From Marinococcus halophilus (lineage in GTDB: Bacteria > Bacillota > Bacilli > Bacillales > Marinococcaceae), in the NCBI RefSeq assembly GCF_002265875.1, contig NZ_NPFA01000013.1:1-64000 (forward strand): a stretch of DNA of 64,000 nt. Direction: 5' to 3'. Below the pieces are notes generated by a model. The model searched no databases, was not told the DNA's origin, and saw only the letters and a program-made list of their open reading frames with translations. The translations under genes and the position numbers were made by a program. This document shows positions 19,410-27,790 of this stretch, in pieces (the first letter of the stretch is position 1; the number at the start of each line of letters is the position of its first letter).

Positions 19410-20380
19410 TATTCTTCCGCAAGAAGATGGGGTTTATAGTCAAGATGGTGATGGGCTCTAATGTAGCGGACCGTGCGGGTTTTCGCGCGCATGACAATTG
19501 AATCAGTTTCGGCAAGATCTCCACCGAGAAAACGAACTCCGTCAAGCAGCTCGCCGCTTGATACCCCGGTCGCTGCAAAGATAGCATCATCGCCTTTAAC
19601 GAGGTCAGACAGCTGAAGTACTTTGCTCGTGTCTGTAATTCCCATAGCTATGCAGCGCTCTTCCTCTTCAGCGTCTGAAGGCACAAGACGAGCCTGCATG
19701 TCTCCGCCCAGGGCCTTAATAGCGGCAGCAGAAATGACGCCTTCCGGTGCCCCTCCGGTGCCAAGAAACAAATCAATGCCAGTGCGCGGAAGCGCAGCTG
19801 CAATGGAAGCTCCGACGTCTCCGTCCCCGAATAGCTTTACCCGTGCGCCTTTAGCACGCACACGATCAATGAGCTTTAGGTGGCGCTCCCGGTCCTGAAT
19901 GATGACCGTTACATCCCTGACGCGCTTATTATTTGTTTTCGCAATTGTATCGATAGTAGTCTCGATTGGGTCATCCAGACGGACACTCCCTGCCGCTTCC
20001 GGCCCAACGGCGATTTTTTCCATGTACATGTCCGGTGCATGAAGAAGCGTGCCGCGGTCCCCGATTGCAATAACAGCGACAGCGTTGGCCCGGCCGCTCG
20101 CAACGATATTTGTGCCTTCGAGCGGGTCAACGGCGATATCGACCTCAGGGCCTTCCCCGTCCCCAACTTCCTCTCCAATATAAAGCATAGGAGCTTCGTC
20201 GAGTTCTCCTTCCCCGATCACGACCGTCCCGCGGCAGTGGACGGAATCAAACATAGTTCTCATTGAAGTCGTAGCGGCATCATCCGCTTCTATTTTTTTT
20301 CCACGCCCAAGCCACTGGGCGGAAGAAACAGCGGCAGCCTCGGTAACACGTACTATTTCAAGCGCCAATTCTCTATCCAT
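19409..20380 (-). CDS. glpX: Class II fructose-1,6-bisphosphatase GlpX
   Basis: GlpX (323 residues) hydrolyses fructose-1,6-bisphosphate to fructose-6-phosphate in gluconeogenesis. Hallmarks are LGRGKKIEADDAATTSM near residue 24, GTVVIGEGELDEAPMLYIG near residue 50, and VDPLEGTNIVASG near 83, which carry the metal-binding acidic residues. I chose the ATG at 20380 (MDRELALE), nine bases from AGGAAAGG; an ATG three codons earlier sits too close to that site. It fits with pckA at 58841 and pgi at 48765 as the gluconeogenic set in this window. Confidence 0.94.
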   Translation of the reverse strand: MDRELALEIVRVTEAAAVSSAQWLGRGKKIEADDAATTSMRTMFDSVHCRGTVVIGEGELDEAPMLYIGEEVGDGEGPEVDIAVDPLEGTNIVASGRANAVAVIAIGDRGTLLHAPDMYMEKIAVGPEAAGSVRLDDPIETTIDTIAKTNNKRVRDVTVIIQDRERHLKLIDRVRAKGARVKLFGDGDVGASIAAALPRTGIDLFLGTGGAPEGVISAAAIKALGGDMQARLVPSDAEEEERCIAMGITDTSKVLQLSDLVKGDDAIFAATGVSSGELLDGVRFLGGDLAETDSIVMRAKTRTVRYIRAHHHLDYKPHLLAEE

Positions 20381-20531
20381 AAGTATCATCCTTTCCTGTA
20401 TGAAGAGGTATATGTAAAACCTGCAAAATGCTTATCTATCTTATCACATTTATAAGCCTCCTTCAGTGGAGTTTTAACTGCAGGTCCGGCACGATATGCT
20501 ACCATAGAAGTTGAGAAAAGGAGGAAGAAGC

Positions 20532-20990
20532 ATGTATTTTGTAGACCGAAAGCAAATTGAAGACCGCCTGCAGTATATGGAAAGACTCGGGCGTGTGTAT
20601 GGACAGATCCGGGAGGAAGGCGCAGCCGGTACACAGCTTGCGCTTGAAAGACTTGCTCACGGGTGGATTGAAGCACTGATAGACGTTGGGAACCAGATGA
20701 TTGATGGTTTTATTATGAGGGATCCTGGCAGCTATGAAGATATTCTCGATATCCTTGAAGATGAAGAGGTGCTCGACACTGAAGTGATCCGTAAACTTAA
20801 GCCACTGGTCGCCTTCCGGAAAAAACTCGTGCAGGAATTTACTGCTATTCCATTTGCCGAGGTCCAGCAGGTACTTGACGAAGCAGAGCCTGCTGTACGA
20901 AAAGTAAGCCCGGCGGTAAGAAATTACCTGGAAGAGGAGCTTGGCCCGGTATCTGCCTTTCTGCCGGAAGAGAAGGATAAGAAGGAGTAG
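20532..20990 (+). CDS. yutE: HepT-like DUF86 protein YutE with a degenerate HEPN motif
   Basis: This 152-residue helical protein belongs to the DUF86/HepT-like group. HepT toxins have a catalytic R-N-x-L-V-H motif near the C-terminus. Here the matching segment is R96-K-K-L-V-Q101, so the histidine is replaced by glutamine and RNase activity is unlikely. No MNT nucleotidyltransferase partner is adjacent. It lies between yutD/glpX and yutF as in B. subtilis, where the YutE homologue is a chromosomal housekeeping gene. ATG 20532 follows AAAGGAGG. Confidence 0.8.
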   Translation: MYFVDRKQIEDRLQYMERLGRVYGQIREEGAAGTQLALERLAHGWIEALIDVGNQMIDGFIMRDPGSYEDILDILEDEEVLDTEVIRKLKPLVAFRKKLVQEFTAIPFAEVQQVLDEAEPAVRKVSPAVRNYLEEELGPVSAFLPEEKDKKE

Positions 20991-21005
20991 AGGAGATGAA
21001 CAGCT

Positions 21006-21776
21006 ATGAAAAAGTACAAAGCTTATTTGATTGATCTGGACGGGACCATGTACCGGGGGAGTGAGCCGATCCCGGAAGCTGTACAGTTTGTAAATCAGCT
21101 TCGTGAGAGAGGGATTCCGCATTTATATATGACTAACAACTCTACCTCCTCCCCCGAAACAGTAGCCGAACGGCTAGCAGGAATGGGAGTGAAGTGCGAA
21201 GCAGACCAGGTGATGACAACGTCGCTTGCAACGGCTAGATATCTGCATGAGCAGACTCCTGCTGCTTCTGTGTATGTTGTAGGGGAGCAGGGTCTGGAGG
21301 AAGCGCTGGAGGGTTACGGGTTCCGGCTTACGGAAAATGAACCGGACGCTGTAGTTATGGGACTGGACCGCGGTATTACATACGATAAACTGAGTAAGGC
21401 GACGGAGGCAGTTCGAAATGGGGCTATGTTTATTTCCACCAATGAAGATGCCGCTGTACCGACTGAGCAGGGATTTCATCCAGGTAACGGGGCCCTTACT
21501 GCTGTGGTCACAACAGCTTCGCAGAAAAATCCAAAATTTATCGGTAAACCACAGCCAATTATGGTGGACATGGCGATGCAGGCGCTCGGCCTCTCCAAAG
21601 ACGAAGTAGCTTTAATCGGGGACAATTACGATACCGATATTCTAGCCGGAGTGCGGGCGGGAATAGATACCATTCATGTGAATACTGGAGTTACCAGCAG
21701 GGAGGCTGCAGCGGCTAAAGAAACTCCGCCTGTCTGCCAGGTGGAAACACTGGCAGAGTGGGCTGAATATCTATAG
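21006..21776 (+). CDS. yutF: HAD-IIA family phosphatase YutF
   Basis: YutF (256 residues) is a haloacid-dehalogenase-type phosphatase of the NagD/p-nitrophenyl phosphatase group. The catalytic motif is DLDGTMYRG (nucleophile aspartate near residue 11), motif II is MTNNSTSS, and the metal-binding motif near residue 203 is IGDNYDTDILAG. The natural substrate is not known from sequence. It follows yutE by 15 bases and is probably cotranscribed with it. Confidence 0.9.
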   Translation: MKKYKAYLIDLDGTMYRGSEPIPEAVQFVNQLRERGIPHLYMTNNSTSSPETVAERLAGMGVKCEADQVMTTSLATARYLHEQTPAASVYVVGEQGLEEALEGYGFRLTENEPDAVVMGLDRGITYDKLSKATEAVRNGAMFISTNEDAAVPTEQGFHPGNGALTAVVTTASQKNPKFIGKPQPIMVDMAMQALGLSKDEVALIGDNYDTDILAGVRAGIDTIHVNTGVTSREAAAAKETPPVCQVETLAEWAEYL

Positions 21777-21794
21777 CTTTTTTTGCTATAATGG

Positions 21795-21823
21795 TTGCGA
21801 GTTGAAAATAATATCGTTATAAT
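21795..21823 (+). promoter_or_regulatory. Promoter of hom-thrC-thrB
   Basis: TTGCGA (21795-21800) and TATAAT (21818-21823) are 17 bases apart. A weak hairpin TATAGC/GCTATA at 21772-21790 may end the yutF transcript just upstream. I see no T-box element in the 140-base gap. Confidence 0.6.
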
Positions 21824-21918
21824 GTCCTTTATAGAAAGACATTTGTTTACCTAAAATAAACATTATATAAATAAAGAACGCAATAAAGGTTTTAGAGGGA
21901 GTTAGGAGTGTAGCAGGT

Positions 21919-23220
21919 ATGGAGAAAATTGCCGTAGGAATGCTTGGATTTGGAACGGTGGGAGCCGGCGTGGCACAGCTGCTTGAAGAGCACAAACAAG
22001 AGCTTCAGCACCAGGTTGGTGCTGATGTGTTTTTAAAAAAAGCCCTGGTGCGTGATTTGGAAAAGCCGCGGACCGGCCAGGTGAATTTGCGGGAAGACCA
22101 GCTGACGCTGGAGGCGGATGAGGTGCTTGGCGACCCGGAGATACACACGGTTATTGAAGTAATGGGAAGTGTGGACCAGGCAAGAAAGTATATTACCCAG
22201 GCCCTGCAGGAGGGAAAAAGCGTCGTTACCGCAAATAAAGACTTGATGGCTCTGCACGGAGCGGAGCTGCTGAAAATCGCAGCAGATAACCACTGTGATT
22301 TGTTTTATGAAGCAAGTGTAGCCGGCGGCATTCCGGTGCTGCGCGGCCTTACGGAAGGACTGGCCTCTGACCGGATTACGAAAATGATGGGTATCGTAAA
22401 CGGAACGACCAACTATGTACTGACGAAGATGAGCCAGGATGACCGGCCGTATCAGGAAGTTCTGCTCGAAGCGCAGGAACTTGGGTTTGCAGAAAGCGAT
22501 CCTACTGCGGATGTCGAGGGCCTTGATGCTGCCAGAAAAGTAGCTATCCTGGCCAATCTTGGCTTTTCTATGAATGTGGAGCTTTCAGACGTTACGGTAG
22601 AAGGGATCACCTCCATTACAACAGATGACCTGGCTTACTGCCGGCAGATGGGTTATACGTTAAAGCTCATTGGCCTGGCCGAACGGAAACATGGAAAGGT
22701 GGAGCTTGCAGTACAGCCAATGATGCTGCCAAACGATCATCCGCTTTCTTCGGTACAAAATGAATACAACGCTGTATATATTTACGGGGAAGCGGTAGGA
22801 GAGACAATGTTCTACGGCCCGGGAGCCGGAGCGCTTCCAACAGCCACGGCGGTTGTCTCGGATCTTGTCACGTCTGTACGCAATATGCGCCTTGGTGTCA
22901 GCGGCCAGCACGTGGGAGAGCCGCTGAATGAAAAGCATATCAAGCCGGACAGCGAAGTGTTTTCAAAATACTTCCTCCGCCTACACGTCAAGGACGCCAC
23001 CGGCACCTTTGCAGCCCTTACTTCAATCTTTGCAGAAGAGGATGTGAGCTTTGAACGTCTGGTCCAGTGGCCGGTAGAAGGAATGGTAAACACCGCAGAA
23101 ATCGTTATTATTACACATACCACATCACTTGATGTATACAAGCGGCTGCAACAGGCATTACACAGCCTTGATGTCGTAATAGATATTAAAAGCAGCTACC
23201 GTGTAGAGGGAGGAAGCTAA
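21919..23220 (+). CDS. hom: Homoserine dehydrogenase
   Basis: Hom (433 residues) reduces aspartate semialdehyde to homoserine with NAD(P)H. The N-terminal Rossmann motif is GMLGFGTVGAGV, the catalytic region has ASVAGGIPVLRGL near residue 134 and GIVNGTTNYVL near 156, and the C-terminal ~80 residues form an ACT domain (DATGTFAALTSIF) that senses threonine. It is the first gene of a threonine operon; its stop codon abuts the thrC start. Confidence 0.95.
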   Translation: MEKIAVGMLGFGTVGAGVAQLLEEHKQELQHQVGADVFLKKALVRDLEKPRTGQVNLREDQLTLEADEVLGDPEIHTVIEVMGSVDQARKYITQALQEGKSVVTANKDLMALHGAELLKIAADNHCDLFYEASVAGGIPVLRGLTEGLASDRITKMMGIVNGTTNYVLTKMSQDDRPYQEVLLEAQELGFAESDPTADVEGLDAARKVAILANLGFSMNVELSDVTVEGITSITTDDLAYCRQMGYTLKLIGLAERKHGKVELAVQPMMLPNDHPLSSVQNEYNAVYIYGEAVGETMFYGPGAGALPTATAVVSDLVTSVRNMRLGVSGQHVGEPLNEKHIKPDSEVFSKYFLRLHVKDATGTFAALTSIFAEEDVSFERLVQWPVEGMVNTAEIVIITHTTSLDVYKRLQQALHSLDVVIDIKSSYRVEGGS

Positions 23221-24288
23221 ATGAGTGCTTGGCAGGGACTTTTAAAGCAGTACAAAGATTTTTTACCGGTAACAGAAAACACGCCGGCGCTTTCCTTGAA
23301 TGAAGGCAACACGCCGTTAATACCACTAGAACGCCTGTCGGAAGAATGGGGCGTAAACATTCATGTGAAAACAGAAGGCACCAACCCGACGGGCTCGTTT
23401 AAAGACCGGGGCATGGTGATGGCGGTAGCAAAAGCGAAAGAAGAGGGAAGCGAAGCCATCATCTGCGCTTCCACAGGAAACACCTCTGCAGCGGCTGCTG
23501 CCTATGGAACAAGAGCTGGTCTCCGCACGATTGTTGTCATTCCGGAAGGAAAGATTGCGCTCGGGAAGCTGGCTCAGGCTGTTATGTACGGAGCTGAAGT
23601 ATTTGAAATCCAGGGCAACTTTGATAACGCGCTCGAAATCGTCCGGAACATCAGTGAAAAAGAACCAATTACGCTCGTCAATTCAGTGAATCCTTACCGG
23701 ATTGAAGGGCAGAAAACCGCTGCTTATGAAGTCTGTGAAGCGCTTGGGAAAGCCCCGGATGCCCTTTGTATCCCGGTTGGTAATGCTGGAAACATTACAG
23801 CATACTGGAAAGGTTTTAAAGAGTACCATGAGCAGCATCAGACGGGCCTTCCGAACATGCTTGGCTTTGAAGCAGAAGGGGCAGCCGCCATCGTACGCGG
23901 CGAAGTCGTTAAAGATCCGGAAACGATTGCTACAGCTATACGTATTGGTAATCCGGCAAGCTGGGATAAAGCGATCCGGGTAACAGAAGAGTCAGACGGC
24001 CGTATTGACATGGTGACAGACGATGAAATCGTTGAAGCGTATCAGCTGCTTGCCAAAACAGAAGGCGTTTTTGCAGAACCAGCTTCCTGTGCGTCACTGG
24101 CGGGACTGAAAAAACAGATCGAAAGCGGGAAAATTAAAAAAGGTTCTTCGGTCGTCTGTGTTCTTACCGGGAACGGACTGAAAGACCCGAGTACAGCAAT
24201 TGATAAAGTGACTGTGAAACCAACGGTTATTCCAAATAATGAGGAAGCATTTATGGAGCATATCAAGGGAGGAGTCGTTCGTGGCTGA
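23221..24288 (+). CDS. thrC: Threonine synthase
   Basis: ThrC (355 residues) is the PLP enzyme that converts phosphohomoserine to threonine. The PLP lysine lies in [11 protein letters not shown] near residue 56. The phosphate-binding loop [11 protein letters not shown] and the C-terminal [11 protein letters not shown] are typical of the short Bacillus-type enzyme. It begins right after the hom stop and overlaps thrB by eight bases. Confidence 0.95.
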   Translation: MSAWQGLLKQYKDFLPVTENTPALSLNEGNTPLIPLERLSEEWGVNIHVKTEGTNPTGSFKDRGMVMAVAKAKEEGSEAIICASTGNTSAAAAAYGTRAGLRTIVVIPEGKIALGKLAQAVMYGAEVFEIQGNFDNALEIVRNISEKEPITLVNSVNPYRIEGQKTAAYEVCEALGKAPDALCIPVGNAGNITAYWKGFKEYHEQHQTGLPNMLGFEAEGAAAIVRGEVVKDPETIATAIRIGNPASWDKAIRVTEESDGRIDMVTDDEIVEAYQLLAKTEGVFAEPASCASLAGLKKQIESGKIKKGSSVVCVLTGNGLKDPSTAIDKVTVKPTVIPNNEEAFMEHIKGGVVRG

Positions 24289-25210
24289 TAAAAGATTGTC
24301 GATCACTGTGCCGGCCAGTTCAGCGAATTTAGGACCTGGGTTTGATTCTGTGGGGCTAGCAGTCAACCGCTATCTTACGCTTTATATCGACCGGGCGGAC
24401 GAGTGGGAATTTTTCTCGAATTCGTCTGAGCTCAGCGGTCTGCCAAACAAAGAGGAGAACCTTGTTTATCAGGCGGCTGTAGCCTATGCGGCTGAATACG
24501 AGGTGGAACTGTCCCCCTGCCGTGTAGAAATGGTAAGTGATATTCCACTCGCAAGAGGATTAGGGAGCAGTGCTTCGGCAATTATTGCTGGTATCGAACT
24601 GGCAGACGAAATGGGTGGCATGCATCGGTCTAAGGAAGAAAAGATGCAGTTCGCCAGCGGCTGGGAAGGACATCCGGACAACGTCGGGCCTTCACTGTAT
24701 GGAGGCCTGATCGTCGGTGCATACGGGGAAGAAAAAACGCATGTAATGCACTGCGGTGTACCGGATGTGGATCTTGTGCTTGCGATTCCTGACAATGAGC
24801 TTTTAACAAAAGAAGCAAGAGGTGCGCTGCCATCCGAGCTTCCTTACGCAACTGCTATTCATGGAAGCGCCGTAAGCAATGTGCTGGTTGCAGCTATCTT
24901 AAAAGAAGACTGGAAAATGGCCGGGGAAATGATGGTACGGGACGTTTTTCATCATCCGTACCGTGCCGATATGGTACCCGGCCTCGAGGAAATGCTTAGC
25001 GGCATACGCCAGTATGGGGCCTATGGAGCAGCCTTAAGCGGCGCGGGCCCAACTATTCTCTGCTTTGTTCCAAACGGCAAGGGTGAAGAGGTGAAACGGG
25101 CGATCCAGGAAGACTATCCAAGCTTCCGTATAGAAACAGCCAAACCGGCGCCGTTTGGCTCGAGCGTACACTATGTTAATCAGCCGGCCTGGGTATCAAG
25201 TTCGGTTTAA
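24281..25210 (+). CDS. thrB: Homoserine kinase
   Basis: ThrB (309 residues) phosphorylates homoserine with ATP and belongs to the GHMP kinases. It has [17 protein letters not shown] near the N-terminus, the ATP-binding glycine motif [13 protein letters not shown] near residue 88, and the third GHMP motif [11 protein letters not shown]. The start is a GTG at 24281, seven bases after AAGGGAGGAG and inside thrC, so the two are translationally coupled. Confidence 0.94.
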   Translation: MADKRLSITVPASSANLGPGFDSVGLAVNRYLTLYIDRADEWEFFSNSSELSGLPNKEENLVYQAAVAYAAEYEVELSPCRVEMVSDIPLARGLGSSASAIIAGIELADEMGGMHRSKEEKMQFASGWEGHPDNVGPSLYGGLIVGAYGEEKTHVMHCGVPDVDLVLAIPDNELLTKEARGALPSELPYATAIHGSAVSNVLVAAILKEDWKMAGEMMVRDVFHHPYRADMVPGLEEMLSGIRQYGAYGAALSGAGPTILCFVPNGKGEEVKRAIQEDYPSFRIETAKPAPFGSSVHYVNQPAWVSSSV

Positions 25211-25230
25211 AGCGAAAACCAAAGCATATA

Positions 25231-25265
25231 AAAAAGCTCAGGGCATTAAATGCCCTGAGCTTTTT
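25231..25265. terminator. Bidirectional terminator between thrB and nfu
   Basis: The perfect stem AAAAAGCTCAGGGCA / TGCCCTGAGCTTTTT with loop TTAA serves both convergent genes. Confidence 0.9.
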
Positions 25266-25279
25266 GCGGTTACAGTCTA

Positions 25280-25522
25280 TTAGAATACCTGTTCGAGTTC
25301 TTTAACACCCGGCACTTCTTCTAAAAGCGCGCGTTCGATACCAGCTTTCAGTGTAATTGTAGAGGAAGGGCAGGAGCCGCATGCTCCCATAAGGCGGACC
25401 ATAACGATGCCGTCTTCAATATCTACAAGTTCTACGTCGCCTCCGTCGCGAAGCAGGAAGGGACGGAGCTTTTCAAGAACCTCCTGAACCTGTGCATGCA
25501 TATCTTCTGTCGTTTGTGGCAT
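25280..25522 (-). CDS. yutI: NifU-like (Nfu) Fe-S cluster carrier
   Basis: This 80-residue protein is a single Nfu domain with the cluster-binding CxxC in GACGSCPSS and the [15 protein letters not shown] helix-strand typical of the family. Nfu proteins accept Fe-S clusters from the Suf scaffold and pass them to enzymes such as LipA. The ATG at 25522 follows GAAAGGAGAG; an in-frame start 18 codons earlier lacks a good site. A Fur-like box lies in the shared upstream region with yuzD. Confidence 0.92.
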   Translation of the reverse strand: MPQTTEDMHAQVQEVLEKLRPFLLRDGGDVELVDIEDGIVMVRLMGACGSCPSSTITLKAGIERALLEEVPGVKELEQVF

Positions 25523-25619
25523 GTTGATCTCTCCTTTCAATACTTTTATTATAAACCGTTGGGCTGTTATGTTCAAATGTCATCACGTATATATGCATTC
25601 TACTACGAACAAGTGCTGT

Positions 25620-25635
25620 TTGACAATCATTATCA
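25620..25635. promoter_or_regulatory. Fur box overlapping a -35 element, nfu-yuzD intergenic region
   Basis: Bases 25621-25635 (TGACAATCATTATCA) differ from the Fur consensus TGATAATNATTATCA at one position. They overlap a TTGACA (25620-25625) that could serve as the -35 box of yuzD; its -10 would be the poor CATAAG at 25642-25647. The box also lies about 100 bases upstream of nfu on the other strand. Confidence 0.65.
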
Positions 25636-25699
25636 ACCGGGCATAAGAGATAGTGAAGAAAGCGCAGATATAGTATGATAAAGAAAAGGAGGCAGGCGT

Positions 25700-26023
25700 G
25701 TGATTGTGATAAAAGTTTATGGAGCGGAAAAGAAATGCCCGAGCTGCGTTAACCTTCCCTCCAGCCGTGAAACAGCAGAATGGCTGGAGGCTGCAATTCA
25801 GAGAAAATACCCGGAAGACACTCCTGAAGTAGAGCATATTGATATTGAAGACAGGAGTTCAGGGAAGGACCCCGTAGCGGAAAAAGTCCGGCAGGAAGAA
25901 TACTTTTATCCGCTTGTTACGGTGAATGGAACCGTGGTAGCTGAGGGTAATCCGAGACTCAAGGTCATTTATAAAGAAATCGACAAAACAAAAGAGTACC
26001 GCTCAGACACCACTGCGAAATAG
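25700..26023 (+). CDS. yuzD: YuzD family (DUF1462) thioredoxin-fold protein
   Basis: This 107-residue cytoplasmic protein has a thioredoxin-like fold with KKCPSC at residues 12-17, followed by VNLPSSRETAEWLEAA, and a later FYPLVTVNGTVVAEGNP strand-helix, all typical of YuzD. Function unknown; a redox or Fe-S related role is suggested only by the CxxC and the Fur box. The start is GTG after AAAGGAGG. It is divergent from nfu as in B. subtilis. Confidence 0.82.
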   Translation: MIVIKVYGAEKKCPSCVNLPSSRETAEWLEAAIQRKYPEDTPEVEHIDIEDRSSGKDPVAEKVRQEEYFYPLVTVNGTVVAEGNPRLKVIYKEIDKTKEYRSDTTAK

Positions 26024-26024
26024 A

Positions 26025-26066
26025 AAAAAGGCTGGCCGAAGAGGGAGAACTTCAGGCCGGCCTTTT
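26025..26066. terminator. Bidirectional terminator between yuzD and the phosphatase gene
   Basis: The stem AAAAGGCTGGCC / GGCCGGCCTTTT has an A run on one side and a T run on the other. Confidence 0.82.
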
Positions 26067-26091
26067 CAGCTGTTAACAGATTCAGCCCTGA

Positions 26092-27549
26092 TTAATCATG
26101 GTCATTCTTTTTGCCATGACCAGTTTGTTCAGCAGAAGCTTCTTCGATAAGTCCGACAATATCCGTGTTATCCTTATAACCGGTAAAATGGTCACTGCCG
26201 GCGCCAGCGGCAAAGAATGGCACCATTTCTCCTGTATGGCCGCCGGTATCACTCTCTGCACGTATTTCGGTGTCAAGAGAACCTACGCTGTAGTGATCGG
26301 CAATGATGGAGCCGATTTCCCAGCCTACCTGGTATTCTGGGTACACTTCCCCTTCATCGTCCTCAATATTTGCACGGAATGCTTCTAATTCATCATCTGT
26401 AATATCGATATCAGCGTACTCCGAGAACACCTGCTTAATGCTTTCATCAGTGTATTCGTCAGAGTCTTCCCGGGCTTCGAGCTGCTGGGCCATATATTCG
26501 GGCGATACTTCAATGTCTTTCAGGCCGTCCACATCCATCGATTCTGTGGCGGACATGCCAAGCGTCTCGTGATCGGAGAGCACAACAACAAGTGTATCAT
26601 CGCGGTCTTCCGCCCAGGTAACGACCTGTTCCACTGTTTGGTCAAATTCGATCATTTCCTGCCAAACGCCTGTGGCATCAGCCGCGTGGGCAGCGTGGTC
26701 AATACGGGCCCCCTCGACCATCATAAAGAAGCCATCCTCCTCCTGAGAGAGTACATTGAGCCCTGCTTCCGTCATAGCCTGCAGGGAGGGCTCTTTGCTG
26801 TCGACGTCGTCTTTGTCAGTTTTATAATTCATATACGAATCATTAAACAGACCAAGCAATTTGTCCGGAGTGCCAACCTCCTCAAGCTCTTCTTCATTAG
26901 TTGCATACTCATAGCCGCTTTCCTGAAAATCATCCACGAGCCTGTCTTCGTTCTCTTCCTCATCAGCTCCGAAAAATTCGCCGCCGCCCCCAAGCAGTAC
27001 ATCGTATTTCTCTTCGTACTGCTGTTCGGCAATGTCCTCTTCACTTCCACGGTCAGCTACGCTTGCAGTAAATGAGGCTGGCGTCGCGTCTGTGACGGTA
27101 TTGTTAGAAATTACGCCAACTTTTTTCCCGTCCTCTTGATAGTGATCTAGAATGCTGTCCACTTCATTGCCATCTTCATCGACACCGACACTTCCATTAT
27201 TGGTTTTCGTGCCGGTAGCAAGGGCAGTACCGGCGGCAGCTGAGTCGGTTACATTATTGTCAGCAGAATGTGTGCTGGTCATACCCGTATGTTCGAGCGA
27301 TTCCATGAACAATTCGCCTTCTTTGCCGTACTCAAGCGTTGAAGCGATTTCCATCTGTCCCATACCCATGCCGTCCCCGATCATCACTATCACATTTTCG
27401 GGGGCTTGGTCCCCAGAATTTTTACTGCTGTTTTCAATACCATTCTCATTGGCGTTATCATTTGCAGAACCACTTGCGTAAAGAAGCCCCCCTGAGCTGA
27501 TGACCATTCCGGCAAGAACACCGACAGTTAATTTTCCAGTAAAATGCAT
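26092..27549 (-). CDS. Secreted alkaline phosphatase
   Basis: This 485-residue protein is a PhoA-type alkaline phosphatase with an N-terminal signal sequence (hydrophobic residues 8-27). The nucleophile serine is S103 in TDSAAAGTALATG; metal ligands are in IGDGMG (D59), DHETLG and DTGGHTGE. It releases phosphate from organic monoesters outside the cell. The mature chain is extremely rich in Asp and Glu, a classic salt adaptation of exported proteins. ATG 27549 lies after GGGGAGGG. A good sigma-A promoter precedes it; no clear PhoP box was found. Confidence 0.9.
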   Translation of the reverse strand: MHFTGKLTVGVLAGMVISSGGLLYASGSANDNANENGIENSSKNSGDQAPENVIVMIGDGMGMGQMEIASTLEYGKEGELFMESLEHTGMTSTHSADNNVTDSAAAGTALATGTKTNNGSVGVDEDGNEVDSILDHYQEDGKKVGVISNNTVTDATPASFTASVADRGSEEDIAEQQYEEKYDVLLGGGGEFFGADEEENEDRLVDDFQESGYEYATNEEELEEVGTPDKLLGLFNDSYMNYKTDKDDVDSKEPSLQAMTEAGLNVLSQEEDGFFMMVEGARIDHAAHAADATGVWQEMIEFDQTVEQVVTWAEDRDDTLVVVLSDHETLGMSATESMDVDGLKDIEVSPEYMAQQLEAREDSDEYTDESIKQVFSEYADIDITDDELEAFRANIEDDEGEVYPEYQVGWEIGSIIADHYSVGSLDTEIRAESDTGGHTGEMVPFFAAGAGSDHFTGYKDNTDIVGLIEEASAEQTGHGKKNDHD

Positions 27550-27604
27550 ACTGACCCTCCCCATAATATTACACAAAATTTTATATTTTTTGAAATTTTA
27601 GTTA

Positions 27605-27633
27605 ATAGTAAATGGAGAACGATACCTAGTCAA
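27605..27633 (-). promoter_or_regulatory. Promoter of the alkaline phosphatase gene
   Basis: On the minus strand TTGACT (27633-27628), 17 bases, TACTAT (27610-27605). Confidence 0.75.
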
Positions 27634-27702
27634 TAGCATTACGTTTTTTTAATCCGATGTGCCTAAAAATTTCTAAATTTTTCATGTTATTCATGATTAT
27701 TT

Positions 27703-27720
27703 ACTTAGTGAAAACTAAGT
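27703..27720. repeat. Inverted repeat ACTTAGT-GAAA-ACTAAGT
   Basis: A perfect 7-base inverted repeat with a four-base spacer sits about 70 bases upstream of the phosphatase -35 box. It has no T run, so it is more likely a protein-binding site than a terminator. The binder is unknown. Confidence 0.45.
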
Positions 27721-27731
27721 TACGGTAACAC

Positions 27732-27757
27732 AAAAAAAGCCTGCCACACGGGCAGGT
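27732..27757 (-). terminator. Terminator after the TetR-NDH-2 gene
   Basis: The stem CCTGCC-N5-GGCAGG, read on the minus strand, is followed by seven T after one C. Confidence 0.8.
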
Positions 27758-27790
27758 CTTCTTTAAAGGTAATATAAGCCGTTAAATTGT

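Noticed and set aside
20532-20990. HepT/MNT toxin-antitoxin system
   Set aside because: The catalytic histidine is replaced and no nucleotidyltransferase antitoxin gene is adjacent; the gene sits in a conserved housekeeping block.
21777-21918. T-box riboswitch before hom-thrC-thrB
   Set aside because: The gap is only 140 bases and has neither the T-box sequence nor a terminator/antiterminator pair.
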